From positions 3,038,001-3,102,000 of the forward strand of contig NZ_CP080377.1 of the NCBI RefSeq assembly GCF_019443505.1: DNA of 64,000 bases, given 5' to 3'. This DNA is from Janthinobacterium sp. PAMC25594. Its GTDB lineage: Bacteria > Pseudomonadota > Gammaproteobacteria > Burkholderiales > Burkholderiaceae_D. The notes under the pieces were generated by a model that did no database searches, was not told the DNA's origin, and was given only the letters and a program-made list of their open reading frames with translations. The translations under genes and the position numbers were made by a program. Shown here piece by piece: positions 46,971 to 57,600 of this stretch. Within the stretch, counting starts at the first letter, position 1; each line of letters starts with the position of its first letter.

Positions 46971-47777
46971 TCACGCTCCCCGCAAGCGCTCCGTGACATC
47001 GAGGCCGATGCCGCGGTAGCCGATGAAGCGGCTGCCATTGTCGAACATCGGTTCGCCGCTGACCTGCAGGTACTGCGTGCTGCCATCCAGGTTGGCGCGG
47101 CTGTAGATGAAATCGAGGAACGGTTCGCGCGCGGCGATCTTGGCGTCGAGCAAGGCGCGTTCGGTGGCGTTCCAGCGCTGCGGCTCTTCCTCGCTGCCGA
47201 TGCCCAGCATTTCAGCCACGGGGCCGGAAAAGCGCGTCAGGTTGCCCTGCGCATCCTGTTCCCAGTACCAGTCGGACGACAGTTCCGTGAAGCGCTGGAA
47301 GCGCGCTTCGCTTTCGCGCAGCTCCGCCGTGCGCTCTTCCACCATCTGTTCCAGCGACTTGTTGTATTCGGCCAGTTTCTGGTACAGCAGGCGCACTTCC
47401 AGCATGTTGTGGATGCGCGTTTTGACTTCCACCAGGTCGAAAGGCTTGCTGACGAAGTCCTTGGCGCCCGCTTGCAGCGCGCGCAGCTTGTGGCCGGGCT
47501 GGGCCGTGATCACCAGCACGGGCAGATAGCTGCCCGCCTCGATGTCGCGCAAGCCTTCCATGACTTCGAAGCCATCCATTTCCGGCATCTGCAAGTCGAG
47601 CAGGATCAGGTCGTAGCGGTGCTGCTGGTGCAGCGCGCGCACGGCTTGCGGGTCCATGGTGGAGGTGATGTGCGTGTAGCCGGCATTACGCAGCACCTGT
47701 TCGAGCAGCATGACGTTGGCCTCCTGGTCATCGACGATGAGGATGCTGGCGTTCAGGATCTCGGTGGCTTGAAGCAT
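46971..47777 (-). CDS. Response regulator with PAS domain (REC-PAS)
   Basis: The 268-residue product has a receiver domain (about 10-125; acidic pair in LIVDDQEAN, phosphoacceptor in LILLDLQMPEMDG, Lys in VSKPFD). A coiled-coil linker (about 130-160, EQMVEERTAELRESE) and a PAS domain (WYWEQDAQGNLTRFSG) end in a PAC-type DVTERL. No output domain follows, so the protein may act by partner binding or be a shortened form of a longer diguanylate cyclase or kinase. It starts 28 nt after the hybrid kinase, and the two probably form one unit. Confidence 0.85.
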   Translation of the reverse strand: MLQATEILNASILIVDDQEANVMLLEQVLRNAGYTHITSTMDPQAVRALHQQHRYDLILLDLQMPEMDGFEVMEGLRDIEAGSYLPVLVITAQPGHKLRALQAGAKDFVSKPFDLVEVKTRIHNMLEVRLLYQKLAEYNKSLEQMVEERTAELRESEARFQRFTELSSDWYWEQDAQGNLTRFSGPVAEMLGIGSEEEPQRWNATERALLDAKIAAREPFLDFIYSRANLDGSTQYLQVSGEPMFDNGSRFIGYRGIGLDVTERLRGA

Positions 47778-47805
47778 GGCGGTATTCCTAAAATTAAATG
47801 CTGAA

Positions 47806-50049
47806 TTAGCGTACTGTGTGAGTGTCGTCGGCCAGGCCGTGCGCGGCCGCATGGTGCAGGGCCACGTCGAGCGCATCCATGAATTCGACGACTTTGATGG
47901 GCTTGGTCAGATAGCGGAAGAAGCCCGCTTCCAGGCCCTTCTCGATGTCGCGCGGCACGGCGTTGGCGGACAGGGCCATGACGGGAATATGGCTGGTGAG
48001 GGGATCATCATGCAGGATATTCAGGGCGCCATAGCCGCTGATGCCGGGCAGGTTAATATCCATCAAGATCACGTCCGGCTGGTAGGTGCGCGCCAGGTCG
48101 ATGCCCAGGTGCGCATCGATGGCCGTCAGCAGTTTCAAATCGCTGCGGCGGGCGATCAATTGCTCCACCAGCGCCAGGTTGGCGGGATTGTCTTCCACGT
48201 ACAGCAAGGTGCGTTGGCTTTCCTGGTCTTCCTGCACCACCGGCAAGGCTACGCCCTGTTCCAGGTGCAGTTCGGGCGCGCGCGAGGCCTTGAATTCCAC
48301 CCAGAAGGTGGTGCCCACGCCCACCGTGCTGTCGACGCCGATGGTGCCACCCATCAGTTCGACCAGCTGCTTGGTGACGACCAGGCCGATGCCCGTGCCC
48401 TCTTCCGTGCTGCTTTCCTGGCCCAGGCGGTTGAAGGGCTGGAACAACTGACTCATCTGTTCGGCATTCAGGCCGGCGCCGCTGTCGGTGACGCTGGCGC
48501 GCACGCGGTCGGCATGGCGCGTGCATTCGACCTTCACACTACCGCCGCTCTGGTTGTACTTGATGGCGTTCGACAGCAGGTTGATCATCACCTGTTTCAC
48601 GCGCGTGCGGTCGGCATGCACATAGAAAGCCTTGCCGCAGCGGGGGAAATGCATGCTGATGCCGCGTTTTTCCGCCTGCGGCGCGATCATCGCCTGGCAA
48701 TCCTGCAACACGTCGAGCAAGGACATTGCCTCTTCCGACATGGTGACCTTGCCCGACTCGATCATGGCCAGGTCGAGGATTTCATTGATCAAACGCAAGA
48801 GATACCAGCCACCCTTGAGGATCTGGTCGATCGAGCGCTGCTGCGGCACGCTCGGTGCCGGCGTCTCGGACGCCATCAGCTGGGCAAAACCCAGCACGGC
48901 GTTCAGGGGCGTGCGCAATTCATGGCTCATGCTCGACAGAAACTCGGACTTGGCCAGATTCGCTTTCTCCGCCGCCTGGCGGGCCTTTTCCATTTCGATA
49001 TTCGTGTCTTGCAGTGCTTGTTCAAACTGCCTGCGTTCCGTCACGTCGCGGGCGGCGGCAAACACGCCTTGCAGCTTGCGGTTGCGGTCGTGGAAGGTCG
49101 AGGCGTTGTAGGAAACAAAAGTCTGCTTGCCGTCGCGCGCCAGGGCCGTCAGCTCGTAATTGGTCAGTTTTCCTTCACGCAAGACGCGCGCGATGGCTTC
49201 CTCGGCCCGTTCCGGTTCCGTAAAGTAATTCTTGAACGGCGCGCCGATCAATTCGTCGCGCGTGCAGCCCGTCAGCGCTTCCATTTGCTGGTTGACGTCG
49301 CTGATGATGCCGCGCGGATCCGTCGTCATCAGGGCGTCAATATTCGATTCGATCAGCGAGCGCGTATAGAACTGCTGTTCGCGCAAGCGCTGGTCCAGCA
49401 GCGCCTGTTCCGCCTCGACCTGCTTGCGCGCCGTGTTGTCGGTGCCGATCAGCAAGTAACCGATGACCTTGCTCTGCGCGTCGCGCAAGGCCGTCACGGA
49501 GACCATGGCGGGGAAGCGGCTGCCATCCTTGCGGATATACGTCAATTCGTAGATGTCTTCGATGCCGCGCGTGGCCTTGAACACCAGCGCTTCGACGCCG
49601 GGCGTGATGACCGTGTCGAGTTCGGCACTGAGGGCGGCGGCGCGTGCGATGATTTCTTGCGCGTCGGAAATACCGGCCGGGGTCAGCTTGTCGACCACAT
49701 CGCTCGCTTCATAGCCGAGCATGCGTTCGGCGCCCACATTGAAAATCTGGATCACGCCCTGCGCATCGGTGGCGATGCACGAGAAATTGGCGCTGTTGAA
49801 AATCGCGTCCTGCAAGGCGCCCGCCTTGAGCAACTGGCGCGGCAGGCTGGCCGACACCGTGCGCCGGTACAGCGCCACGAGCAGCATCAGCAGCAGGAAG
49901 ACCAGCGCATCGATGACGCAGGCCGTCTCGAACGGCGCGCGCCAGGCCAGCACGCCGATGGCCAGCAGCACGATGGCGCTGAATGAAAACGCCAGTGCCA
50001 TGGGCCAGCGCGACGGTGCGCGCGGAGGAATGTTTTCAACAGATTGCAT
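47806..50049 (-). CDS. PAS-containing hybrid sensor histidine kinase
   Basis: The 747-residue membrane protein has two N-terminal helices (about 18-38 and 42-62) with almost no periplasmic part. Two PAS/PAC domains follow (about 75-195 and 215-340), then a HisKA domain with the phospho-His in SSMSHELRTPLNAVLGF. A HATPase domain (LLSNAIKYNQ, DSGAGL, GTGIGL) and a C-terminal receiver (YVEDNPANLALVE, VILMDINLPGISG, LTKPIK) complete it. The layout suggests sensing of an internal or redox cue by PAS rather than a periplasmic ligand. Downstream is REC-PAS; upstream by 45 nt is a Crp-family regulator. Confidence 0.93.
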   Translation of the reverse strand: MQSVENIPPRAPSRWPMALAFSFSAIVLLAIGVLAWRAPFETACVIDALVFLLLMLLVALYRRTVSASLPRQLLKAGALQDAIFNSANFSCIATDAQGVIQIFNVGAERMLGYEASDVVDKLTPAGISDAQEIIARAAALSAELDTVITPGVEALVFKATRGIEDIYELTYIRKDGSRFPAMVSVTALRDAQSKVIGYLLIGTDNTARKQVEAEQALLDQRLREQQFYTRSLIESNIDALMTTDPRGIISDVNQQMEALTGCTRDELIGAPFKNYFTEPERAEEAIARVLREGKLTNYELTALARDGKQTFVSYNASTFHDRNRKLQGVFAAARDVTERRQFEQALQDTNIEMEKARQAAEKANLAKSEFLSSMSHELRTPLNAVLGFAQLMASETPAPSVPQQRSIDQILKGGWYLLRLINEILDLAMIESGKVTMSEEAMSLLDVLQDCQAMIAPQAEKRGISMHFPRCGKAFYVHADRTRVKQVMINLLSNAIKYNQSGGSVKVECTRHADRVRASVTDSGAGLNAEQMSQLFQPFNRLGQESSTEEGTGIGLVVTKQLVELMGGTIGVDSTVGVGTTFWVEFKASRAPELHLEQGVALPVVQEDQESQRTLLYVEDNPANLALVEQLIARRSDLKLLTAIDAHLGIDLARTYQPDVILMDINLPGISGYGALNILHDDPLTSHIPVMALSANAVPRDIEKGLEAGFFRYLTKPIKVVEFMDALDVALHHAAAHGLADDTHTVR

Positions 50050-50094
50050 GAGGTAGCCTGGGCTGTAACAACGATAAGAGAGTGGATGCGGTGA

Positions 50095-50835
50095 TCAGGA
50101 ACCTTGGCGCTGGCGCACGTCCGACAGCAGGCGCGTGAATTCTTTTTTGACCACGCCATAGCATTCGCACACATGGCCTTCTAGGCCGGCGCGGTCCAGC
50201 ACGGAAATATGGCCGCGCCGGTAACTGATGAAGCCGCGCTGCTGCAAGCGCCCGGCCGCTTCCGTCACGCCTTCGCGGCGCACGCCCAGCATGTTGGCAA
50301 TCAACTCCTGTGTCATCGTCAGCTCGCGGTTCGGCAGGCGGTCCATGGTCAGCAGCAGCCAGCGGCACAGCTGCTGCTCCACCGTATGGTGGCGGTTGCA
50401 CACGGCCGTCTGCGACATTTGCGTGATCAGGGCTTGCGTATAGCGCAGCAGCAAGCGCATGACGGGGCCGGCGCGGTCGAATTCTTCCATCAGCAAATGC
50501 GCCTTCAGCCGATAGCCGACGCCGCCCGTCTGCACCACGGCGCGGCTGGGGGTAGAGTTGCCGCCCATAAACAGCGACACGCCCACGATGCCCTCGTTGC
50601 CCACGCCGGCGATCTCGGACGAGCCGCCGTTTTCCAGCAGGTAGTGGATGGAAACGATGGCGGTGGTGGGGAAGTACACATGCTGCAGCTTGTCGCCCGA
50701 ATCGTAGATCACGTCACCGAGCAACATGGAGACTTGCTCCAGATGGGGGGCCAGGCGCGCGAAATCGGCGTCGAGCATGGCGGCGAGCAAATGGTTTTGA
50801 TTCGGGTTGTGCAGCTGGGCATGCGGACTCGACAT
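50095..50835 (-). CDS. Crp/Fnr family transcriptional regulator
   Basis: The 246-residue product has a cyclic-nucleotide-binding-type beta barrel (about 25-140, with VIYDSGDKLQHVYFPTTA) and a C-terminal winged helix (about 165-225) with LTMTQELIANMLGVRREGVTEAAGRL. There is no Fnr-type Cys cluster at the N-terminus. The Arg/Ser ligand residues of cAMP-binding CRP are not evident, so the effector may differ. ATG at 50835 has AGGA upstream. It leads an apparent operon with the hybrid kinase and REC-PAS genes. Confidence 0.9.
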   Translation of the reverse strand: MSSPHAQLHNPNQNHLLAAMLDADFARLAPHLEQVSMLLGDVIYDSGDKLQHVYFPTTAIVSIHYLLENGGSSEIAGVGNEGIVGVSLFMGGNSTPSRAVVQTGGVGYRLKAHLLMEEFDRAGPVMRLLLRYTQALITQMSQTAVCNRHHTVEQQLCRWLLLTMDRLPNRELTMTQELIANMLGVRREGVTEAAGRLQQRGFISYRRGHISVLDRAGLEGHVCECYGVVKKEFTRLLSDVRQRQGS

Positions 50836-51073
50836 GGGCAGTTTTCCTGGTTTCCAGTCGTCAGCTAGGGGATAGATAAAAAACGTCCGAACGAGGGGCG
50901 CCATATGCCGGAGCGTAACACAGCGCCTGCACAGTGCCGCCACTATATTTCTTGCTGGCATGGCGGTCTGTTCGGCAGCGAACGGACGGCCACGTACCCC
51001 GCGCCCTACAGTCAGTCACTGCCAGGGCTGCCGTATCACGGATCGGCACCGGCGCTGCTTACCGGACGCCATC

Positions 51074-53158
51074 ATGCAATCATTCTTCAAACGCATCTCC
51101 ATTTCCGTGTCCACCTCGGCCCTGATCACGCTGGCGGTCGGGCTGAGCCTGACGGCCCTGTGCTACGCCTCGGCACGCCAGATCGAGTCGGAAAGCACCC
51201 GGCTGCTGCTGCAGTACCACGCCAGCGGTCACACGCTGCGCGCCGCCATGCTGCCTGCCAACGGCATGAGCCTGGATGCGAACCATCGCGGCTCCCTGTA
51301 TGTGCTGCTGGGCGGACTGCTGTCGAGCCTGCTGGCAACGGCGTATGTGTTTCAGCTCGTGTCGCGCAACTCCGTGATTGCCCGCATCACGGGCGAACGC
51401 ACGGCGGCGCTGCAGTTTGCCAATTTGCGCCTGTCCGAAGACATCGCCGCGCGCATGCACACTGAGAAGTCGCTGCGTTTGCGCGAACGCATCATCGAAG
51501 TATCGGCCAACGCCATCATCCTGTGCAGCGCCGACGCGCCGGGCTACCTGATCGAATACGTCAATCCCGCTTTCGAGCGCATCACCGGCTATGCGGCTGG
51601 CGAAGTCATCGGCCAGCGCCTGGAAGACTTGCAGGGACCCGAACAGGGGCGGCAAGACATGCATGAGATTACAGCGGCCCTGCGCGAACAGCGCGAAGGC
51701 AAGGCCATCGTACGCAATTTTCGCAAGGATGGCAGCTGCTACTGGAGCGAGCTGTTCGTCGCGCCCGTGCACGACGATGGCGATGGCCCCGTCAGCCACT
51801 TTGTCGTGGCGCAATACGACATCAGCACCGTCATGCGCTTCGAACAGGAGCTGGAATTCCAGTCGCGGCACGATATTCTGACGGGCCTGGCCAACCGCCT
51901 GCTGCTGCGCGAGCGGCTGGAACAGGCGATGGCCGTGACGCGCCGCAGTGGCCTGCCCTTGTGGGTAGTGTTCATCGACCTCGACCGCTTTAAATTCGTC
52001 AACGACACCCTCGGCCACGATGCGGGCGACACTGTGCTGAAAAACGTCGCCGAGCGCCTGCGCGACGCGACGCGCGAAGTCGACACGGTGGCACGCCTGG
52101 GCGGCGACGAATTCGTGCTGCTGCTGCCCCAGCATGGCAATGGCGAACCGGGCGCGGCCATCCTGCAGCGCATCCTGGACGCCGTGGCGCAGCCGCTGCA
52201 ACTGGGCGAATATGAATTTATTCTCAGCTGCTGCATGGGCGTGGCCGTGTATCCCGACGACGGCCTTGACGCCGACACCCTGATCAAGCACGCCGACATC
52301 GCCATGTACCGCGCCAAGGAACAGGGACGGGGCCACTGGCAATTCTATGCCTCGAGCATGAATGCGGGCACCCTGGAGCGGCTGGGACTGGAGAGCGAGT
52401 TGCGCCATGCCCTGGAACGGGGACAGTTCCACCTCGAATACCAGCCTCAGCTGGACTTGGCCAGCGGCAAGGTGGTGGGCATGGAAGCGCTGCTGCGCTG
52501 GCAGCATCCGCAGCTGGGGCGCATTGCGCCGGCCAGCTTCATCGGCTTGGCCGAGGAAATGGGCTTGATCATCCCCATCGGCGACTGGGTGCTGCGCACC
52601 GCATGCGCCCAGGCGCGCGCTTGGCAGCTGGCCGGCCATGGCCCGCTGCGCCTGGCTGTCAACCTGTCGGCGCGGCAATTCAAGCAAAGGAATCTGCTGC
52701 ATGCGGTGGCGCAGGCGCTGGCTGAAACGGGGCTGGCCGCTGCCCATCTGGAATTGGAATTGACCGAAAGCATGGTCATGCATGACGTGGAACAAGCCAC
52801 GGCCATCATGGCCAACCTGAAGGCGCTGGGCGTGCAACTGTCGATCGACGACTTCGGCACCGGCTATTCCAGCCTGGCCTACCTGCGCCACTTCCCCATC
52901 GACGTACTGAAAATCGACAAGACCTTCGTCAGCGACATCACGCACGACGACGACGCAGCCATCGTGTGCGCCATCATTTCGCTGGCGCACAGCCTGCGCC
53001 TGAAAGTCATCGCCGAAGGCGTGGAAACGCCGCAGCAGCTGGCCTTCCTGCGCCAGCACGGCTGCGACCAGATGCAGGGCTATCTGTTCAGCCGCCCGCT
53101 GACCGTGCCCGCCTTTGAAGCGCTGCTGCACGAAGGCAGCATGCTGGCCGCTGCTTAA
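51074..53158 (+). CDS. PAS-GGDEF-EAL c-di-GMP protein
   Basis: The 694-residue membrane protein has a first helix (about 10-32), a short periplasmic loop and a second helix (about 74-95). A coiled coil, PAS (about 140-260), GGDEF (about 270-430) and EAL (about 445-690) domains follow. GGDEF is intact at about 342-346 and the inhibitory RxxD site is kept (REVD). The EAL domain has MEALLRW at 470, VNLSARQF, ELTESM, DDFGTGYS and AEGVET, all catalytic positions. Either activity may dominate. The ATG is at 51074. It is divergent from the Crp-family gene across 238 nt. Its TAA overlaps the TAA of the convergent porin gene. Confidence 0.9.
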   Translation: MQSFFKRISISVSTSALITLAVGLSLTALCYASARQIESESTRLLLQYHASGHTLRAAMLPANGMSLDANHRGSLYVLLGGLLSSLLATAYVFQLVSRNSVIARITGERTAALQFANLRLSEDIAARMHTEKSLRLRERIIEVSANAIILCSADAPGYLIEYVNPAFERITGYAAGEVIGQRLEDLQGPEQGRQDMHEITAALREQREGKAIVRNFRKDGSCYWSELFVAPVHDDGDGPVSHFVVAQYDISTVMRFEQELEFQSRHDILTGLANRLLLRERLEQAMAVTRRSGLPLWVVFIDLDRFKFVNDTLGHDAGDTVLKNVAERLRDATREVDTVARLGGDEFVLLLPQHGNGEPGAAILQRILDAVAQPLQLGEYEFILSCCMGVAVYPDDGLDADTLIKHADIAMYRAKEQGRGHWQFYASSMNAGTLERLGLESELRHALERGQFHLEYQPQLDLASGKVVGMEALLRWQHPQLGRIAPASFIGLAEEMGLIIPIGDWVLRTACAQARAWQLAGHGPLRLAVNLSARQFKQRNLLHAVAQALAETGLAAAHLELELTESMVMHDVEQATAIMANLKALGVQLSIDDFGTGYSSLAYLRHFPIDVLKIDKTFVSDITHDDDAAIVCAIISLAHSLRLKVIAEGVETPQQLAFLRQHGCDQMQGYLFSRPLTVPAFEALLHEGSMLAAA

Positions 53159-54195
53159 AACGCGTGGCGCAGGCCGACGTTGAAGGCGCGGTTGCCCGTG
53201 CCCACTTCCGTGGCATTACCCACCATGTAGGCGGCGTCGTTGCGGTTGCGGATGTGCGCATAGGCCACATAAATCTTGCTGCGCTTGGACAAGGCATACG
53301 TGGCGCCGATGGCCAGCTGCTGCGCATCGCGGTTGGCCGCATTGCGGTCATCCTTGTGCACATACGAGGCCAGCACGGTAGTCGCACCGAGCGGCACGGA
53401 CACGCCGACGATGGCGTCGCGGCTGTCCGTCGACTGGGCCGGGGCCTGCGCCGCGCCATACGGGTTTTCCGCAAAGAACATGGTGCTGCCATCGCCCGTG
53501 TTGCGGCCATAACCGGCAAACGCCGTGGCCACGCCGAAGTTGTAGTTGCCGGCCAGAATGGTGTTGTTGGCGGCAGCCTTGCCCGGCTCGCCGGCACGGC
53601 TCTGGCGCGCCAGGCGCAGGGTCAGGGGGCCGTTGACATAGCCCAGGGCCAGGCCCAGCGAGCGCTGATCTGCCACCACACCCGTATGTTCGCCAAAGCC
53701 GTACATCACCGTGGCGGTGACGCCGCGCAGCTCGGGCGAGGTATAGCGCACGGTATTGTCGATGCGCGTGGCCGAATAGCCGGCCAGGTTGGTCGCCGCG
53801 CCGGCAAAGCCGCCCTCGAAGGGATCGGCCACGTCCGTCAGTGCCTGGCTTTGCAAGTTGTACTGGCGGCCCATGGTCAGCATGCCCAGCGGGCTATTGA
53901 GGCCGACAAAAGCCTGGCGGCCGAACAATTGGCCCGCCTGGTCGGAGCGGCCCGTGTCGCTCAGGACACCGGCTTCCAAGGTAAACACGACTTGCAAGCC
54001 ATTGCCCAGCGACTCCGTGCCACGCAAGCCCAGGCGCGAACCGGCCGAGATACCGCTGGTAAGCTTGCTGACGCCGCCTTCCTGCACCAGGCCCGCATCC
54101 ATCAAGCCATACAGGTCGAGGGAGGACTGGGCGTGTGCGGCAGGCAAGGCGCCGAGGGTGGTGGCAAGGCCGGCAACGATGGCGATTTTTTTCAT
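53155..54195 (-). CDS. Gram-negative porin
   Basis: The 346-residue outer-membrane protein has a signal peptide ending AHAQ (about residue 23). It then has the start SSLDLYGLMDAGLV that is typical of betaproteobacterial general porins. Alternating hydrophobic residues through the sequence suggest a 16-strand barrel. The C-terminus ends in FNVGLRHAF, with the terminal Phe needed for BAM recognition. ATG at 54195 has AAGGAA upstream. The stop overlaps the stop of the convergent GGDEF-EAL gene. Confidence 0.92.
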   Translation of the reverse strand: MKKIAIVAGLATTLGALPAAHAQSSLDLYGLMDAGLVQEGGVSKLTSGISAGSRLGLRGTESLGNGLQVVFTLEAGVLSDTGRSDQAGQLFGRQAFVGLNSPLGMLTMGRQYNLQSQALTDVADPFEGGFAGAATNLAGYSATRIDNTVRYTSPELRGVTATVMYGFGEHTGVVADQRSLGLALGYVNGPLTLRLARQSRAGEPGKAAANNTILAGNYNFGVATAFAGYGRNTGDGSTMFFAENPYGAAQAPAQSTDSRDAIVGVSVPLGATTVLASYVHKDDRNAANRDAQQLAIGATYALSKRSKIYVAYAHIRNRNDAAYMVGNATEVGTGNRAFNVGLRHAF

Positions 54196-54637
54196 GATGA
54201 TTTCCTTGTAAAAGCGACACCAGGAAAGCGGCGGCCACGGCAAGACCACTAGCGGCAAGGCGCCATGCGGGGGATGCCGTATCAAAAGACGACGCGCCGG
54301 ACAAAAGATCCTGGCTAAGCTGTGGCGGCAGCGGCGTGCAATGGACGCGCCGCTTTGATTCCGCCGTGAATGGTGCACCGCTGGCGGTGCGCGTGGCTCA
54401 GGCGCCCGGCCCGGAGGGGACGCACTGAAGGTGGCTGGCATCGCAGATGCGCTGGCCTTGAGACGCGGACGAGTGCTGGATATGAAGAATTGATACAACC
54501 GCGTCTGCTGGCGCCGTCCGCAAGGATGGGGCAGGAGGCGCCGAGGCCGGCATTATAGCATCGGCGACACCGCTTTCCCCGTTCTGTTGCGGGAAAACGA
54601 CTCGCCAGGCCGCCAAAACACGGCCATGCGGCTGCGT
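54196..54637 (-). promoter_or_regulatory. Long upstream region of the porin gene
   Basis: These 442 nt contain no convincing gene. A TATAAT hexamer lies on the minus strand at 54552-54557, about 360 nt upstream of the porin start, without a clear -35. If used, it would give a long leader that may carry sRNA target or OmpR-type sites. None can be named by eye. Confidence 0.4.
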
Positions 54638-57600
54638 TCATTTCACCTTGTCGTACGACAACATTTGCCCGTCGCGATCCCAGGCCAGTTTGTCATCCTC
54701 GATGCCGATGACGGCGTGGAAATCGCGCATGCCCAAGTGCGGCGGATACAGCGCAAAACGCAACAGGCCTTGACGGGCCGGCAGCTTCACCGTGGCAAAG
54801 CCTGTTTCCGGATGAGACAGCACCAGGTGGCGTAGCGGCCCGGCCAACGGCACCTGCCACGGCTGCTTGCCGCTGACGCCCTGGGCCAACGCGGGCGCAT
54901 CGCCCAACGCCGCCAGAGCGATATCGGGCACGGCCTCGCCGCGATATTCGACGATGATGCGGGCCGGACCGGTAGTGGCGTCGCCGGGGCGCGGCGGCAA
55001 CAGCGCAAAGGGCGCATCGGGCGACGCCCCATCGCCCCGCAGCAGCAGCTCGCCGTCCAGCACCGACCAGCGTCCCTGCGCCGCTTGCTCATCGGCACCG
55101 TACAGCATCCGGTAACTGAAACGCCCGTCGGCGCGCAGCACGATCTGCGACGCGACCTCGGTCCTGCGCCCCAGCGCATAGCGTCCCGGCAAGCGCCGTT
55201 GCAGCGCCAGGTCGGCAGCCTTGTCCTTGTGCGCGGGCGCAGCGGCAACCTTGGCGGGCGGCACCCGCCAGCCGCCCGCCGCCAGGATGGCCAGCATGTC
55301 ATCGCACCCCGCGGCGCGCAGCGCGCTCCAGTCCTGGGGCGCGAGTTGGCGCAGGCTGCCGGCCAGACGCGGCAGGCGCGCAGCAAAGCGCTGGCCCAGC
55401 CAGCCGGCAAGCATATGCTTCGGCTCATCGGCAAAGGCGGCGATCAGGCGCGGCGCCATGCCGGGGTCGCACTGTTGCGGCGCGGCGGCAAAGCCATGCT
55501 TGAGCAACAAGTCCCAATACGCATCGGATGCGTGCAAGGCGATGTTGACCAGGTTCAGCGTGTCCGGCAGGCATACCTTGTCCAGCGACAGCGTCCAGTG
55601 GCGCGTGACGAGGGCCAGCATAGCGGGATTGAGGCTGGCGGCAGCCAGGTCCAGCGCACCACCCCATGGGTACCCTGAGCTGTCATCGATGCGCGCGCCG
55701 CGCGCGATAAACAGGCGCACGGCCCCGGTATCGCCGTTGAGAATGGCCTGTTCCAGCGCGCTCTTCTGATTGGCGCCGCGCCAGTTCGGGTCCAGCCCCA
55801 GGTCCAGCAGGCGCGGCAGCAGGTCGTCGCGCTGCGCGCGCAGCGCCTGCTGCAGCACCACCGCATCGTCCGGCGCGCGCCGCTCACCGTCGGCGCGCCG
55901 CAACATGCCGTGTTCCAGCAACAGCGGCGCCAGTGCGCGCTGCCGCGACCGCACGGCGAGCATGGCGGCCTTATTGCTCAACTGGCTGGCCGGCAAGCCG
56001 GCCGCCAGCATCAGGCGTATCCGCTCGACGCCGGCCGCATCGCGCACGGCACGCAGCGCCTCGTCCAGCGGCGACCACTCGATGGCGGTCGGCGGCTGGC
56101 GCGCCGCGACGGCCGCCAGCAGCAATGACAGCACGGCATTATTGTCCGGCGTCGGCGGCAGTTTCAGCGCCATCTTCAATACGGGGAACTCGCCGCCCAG
56201 CGGATCGGCGCCCAGGCCCAGCAACAGCTTGACCATCGCCGCGTCGCTATTTTCGACGGCCGCCAGCAAGGGCGGGCGATCACCATCGCTGACGACGGAC
56301 GCGCCCATCGCGGCCAGGCGGGCGACCCAGTCTGGTCGCTGGCTGCGCACCGCATGCCACAGCAGCGTCTCCGTTTCCAGGTGCAGCGCATCGAGCGTCG
56401 CCAGCGCTCTCATGTGCAACCCTTCGGCTGCGGGACCGGCTTGCTGCCATGGCATGCCGGGCATCACCAGCTGGCGCAGCACGTCCTCGGACGCCGGCTG
56501 GTGGTTGTACATGGCGCGCATCGCGGCATCGAGCCAGCGGTCCCTTCCCTTCGCATCATGCCGGGGCACGCGCTGCTTGAGCCAGTCCAGCGCGCCGGCG
56601 TTGCCCGCTTCGGCGGCGTAGGCGTACAGCGACTTGCCATTGTCGTCGATAGACGGCGTGGTGCCGGTGGCCAGCATTTTATCGAGCACTTCGGTGCCAC
56701 GCGTCATGCCCAGCAAGCGGCTCCAGAGCATGTGATCGGCCAGCGGCCGCTCGGCTGGCCGCGCCGCGCCGTCTTTCGCCGTCTTTTTCTGTGAATGGCG
56801 CAGCTCCGCCATGCGCTGATCGCCCACCAGATAGGGCATGCCCGAACCTGCGTCCAGCAAGGCGATCATGTTCGCCGTACGCTCATCCGCGTCGAGCAAT
56901 TCCGGCAGAGTACCCGCATCTTCCTGCTGCAGCGCGTATTCCAGCGGCGCCAGCGTTTCATTTCCGGCGCCGTAGTGCCGCACATCGGCGCCATGGGCCA
57001 GCAACAGGCGCACCATCGCGGCGTTGCCGTACATGGCCGCCAGATGCAGGGGCGCGACGCTACTGCCCCCGGTGCCTTCGCCGACCGGCACGCCGCGCTG
57101 CAACAGCAGCGTCATCATGCGCAGCCTGGCGGGCAGCAGCGCGGCGTGCCGCGCGCGTTGCGCCTCGCGGTGCGCCCGCCGCCGCACCTGTTGCAGCAGA
57201 GGGTCGTCCAGACGCGGTTGCGCCTTCTGCCATGCTGATTCGGCTTCGACCAGGCTGTACGCGGGCAAGATCAAGGCGTGCAGCAAGGTGCGCTCGCCGA
57301 TCCGGTAGGCGCCCGGCAGGGCGACGCCGGCGAGCAGTTTGCCGAAGGCGGCTTCATCGCCCTCGCTGGCGGCGTCGAACAGCGCCCTCACCTCGGGCGT
57401 CGGCGGCAGCTTGTCGCGCGCCTCGCGCACATAATGGATCACCCGCTCCATGCCGTGCACCGAGACCTGCGGCAGCGGCATGCCCACCTTCCACGCCCGC
57501 GCCAGCTGATCCGCCTCGGCGTTTTGCGCCGCATTCATCGCCTTTGCCCAGCCCGCCACACTGGCGGCGGCCCCCGGCTCCCCGCCCGCCGCCGCCAGCT

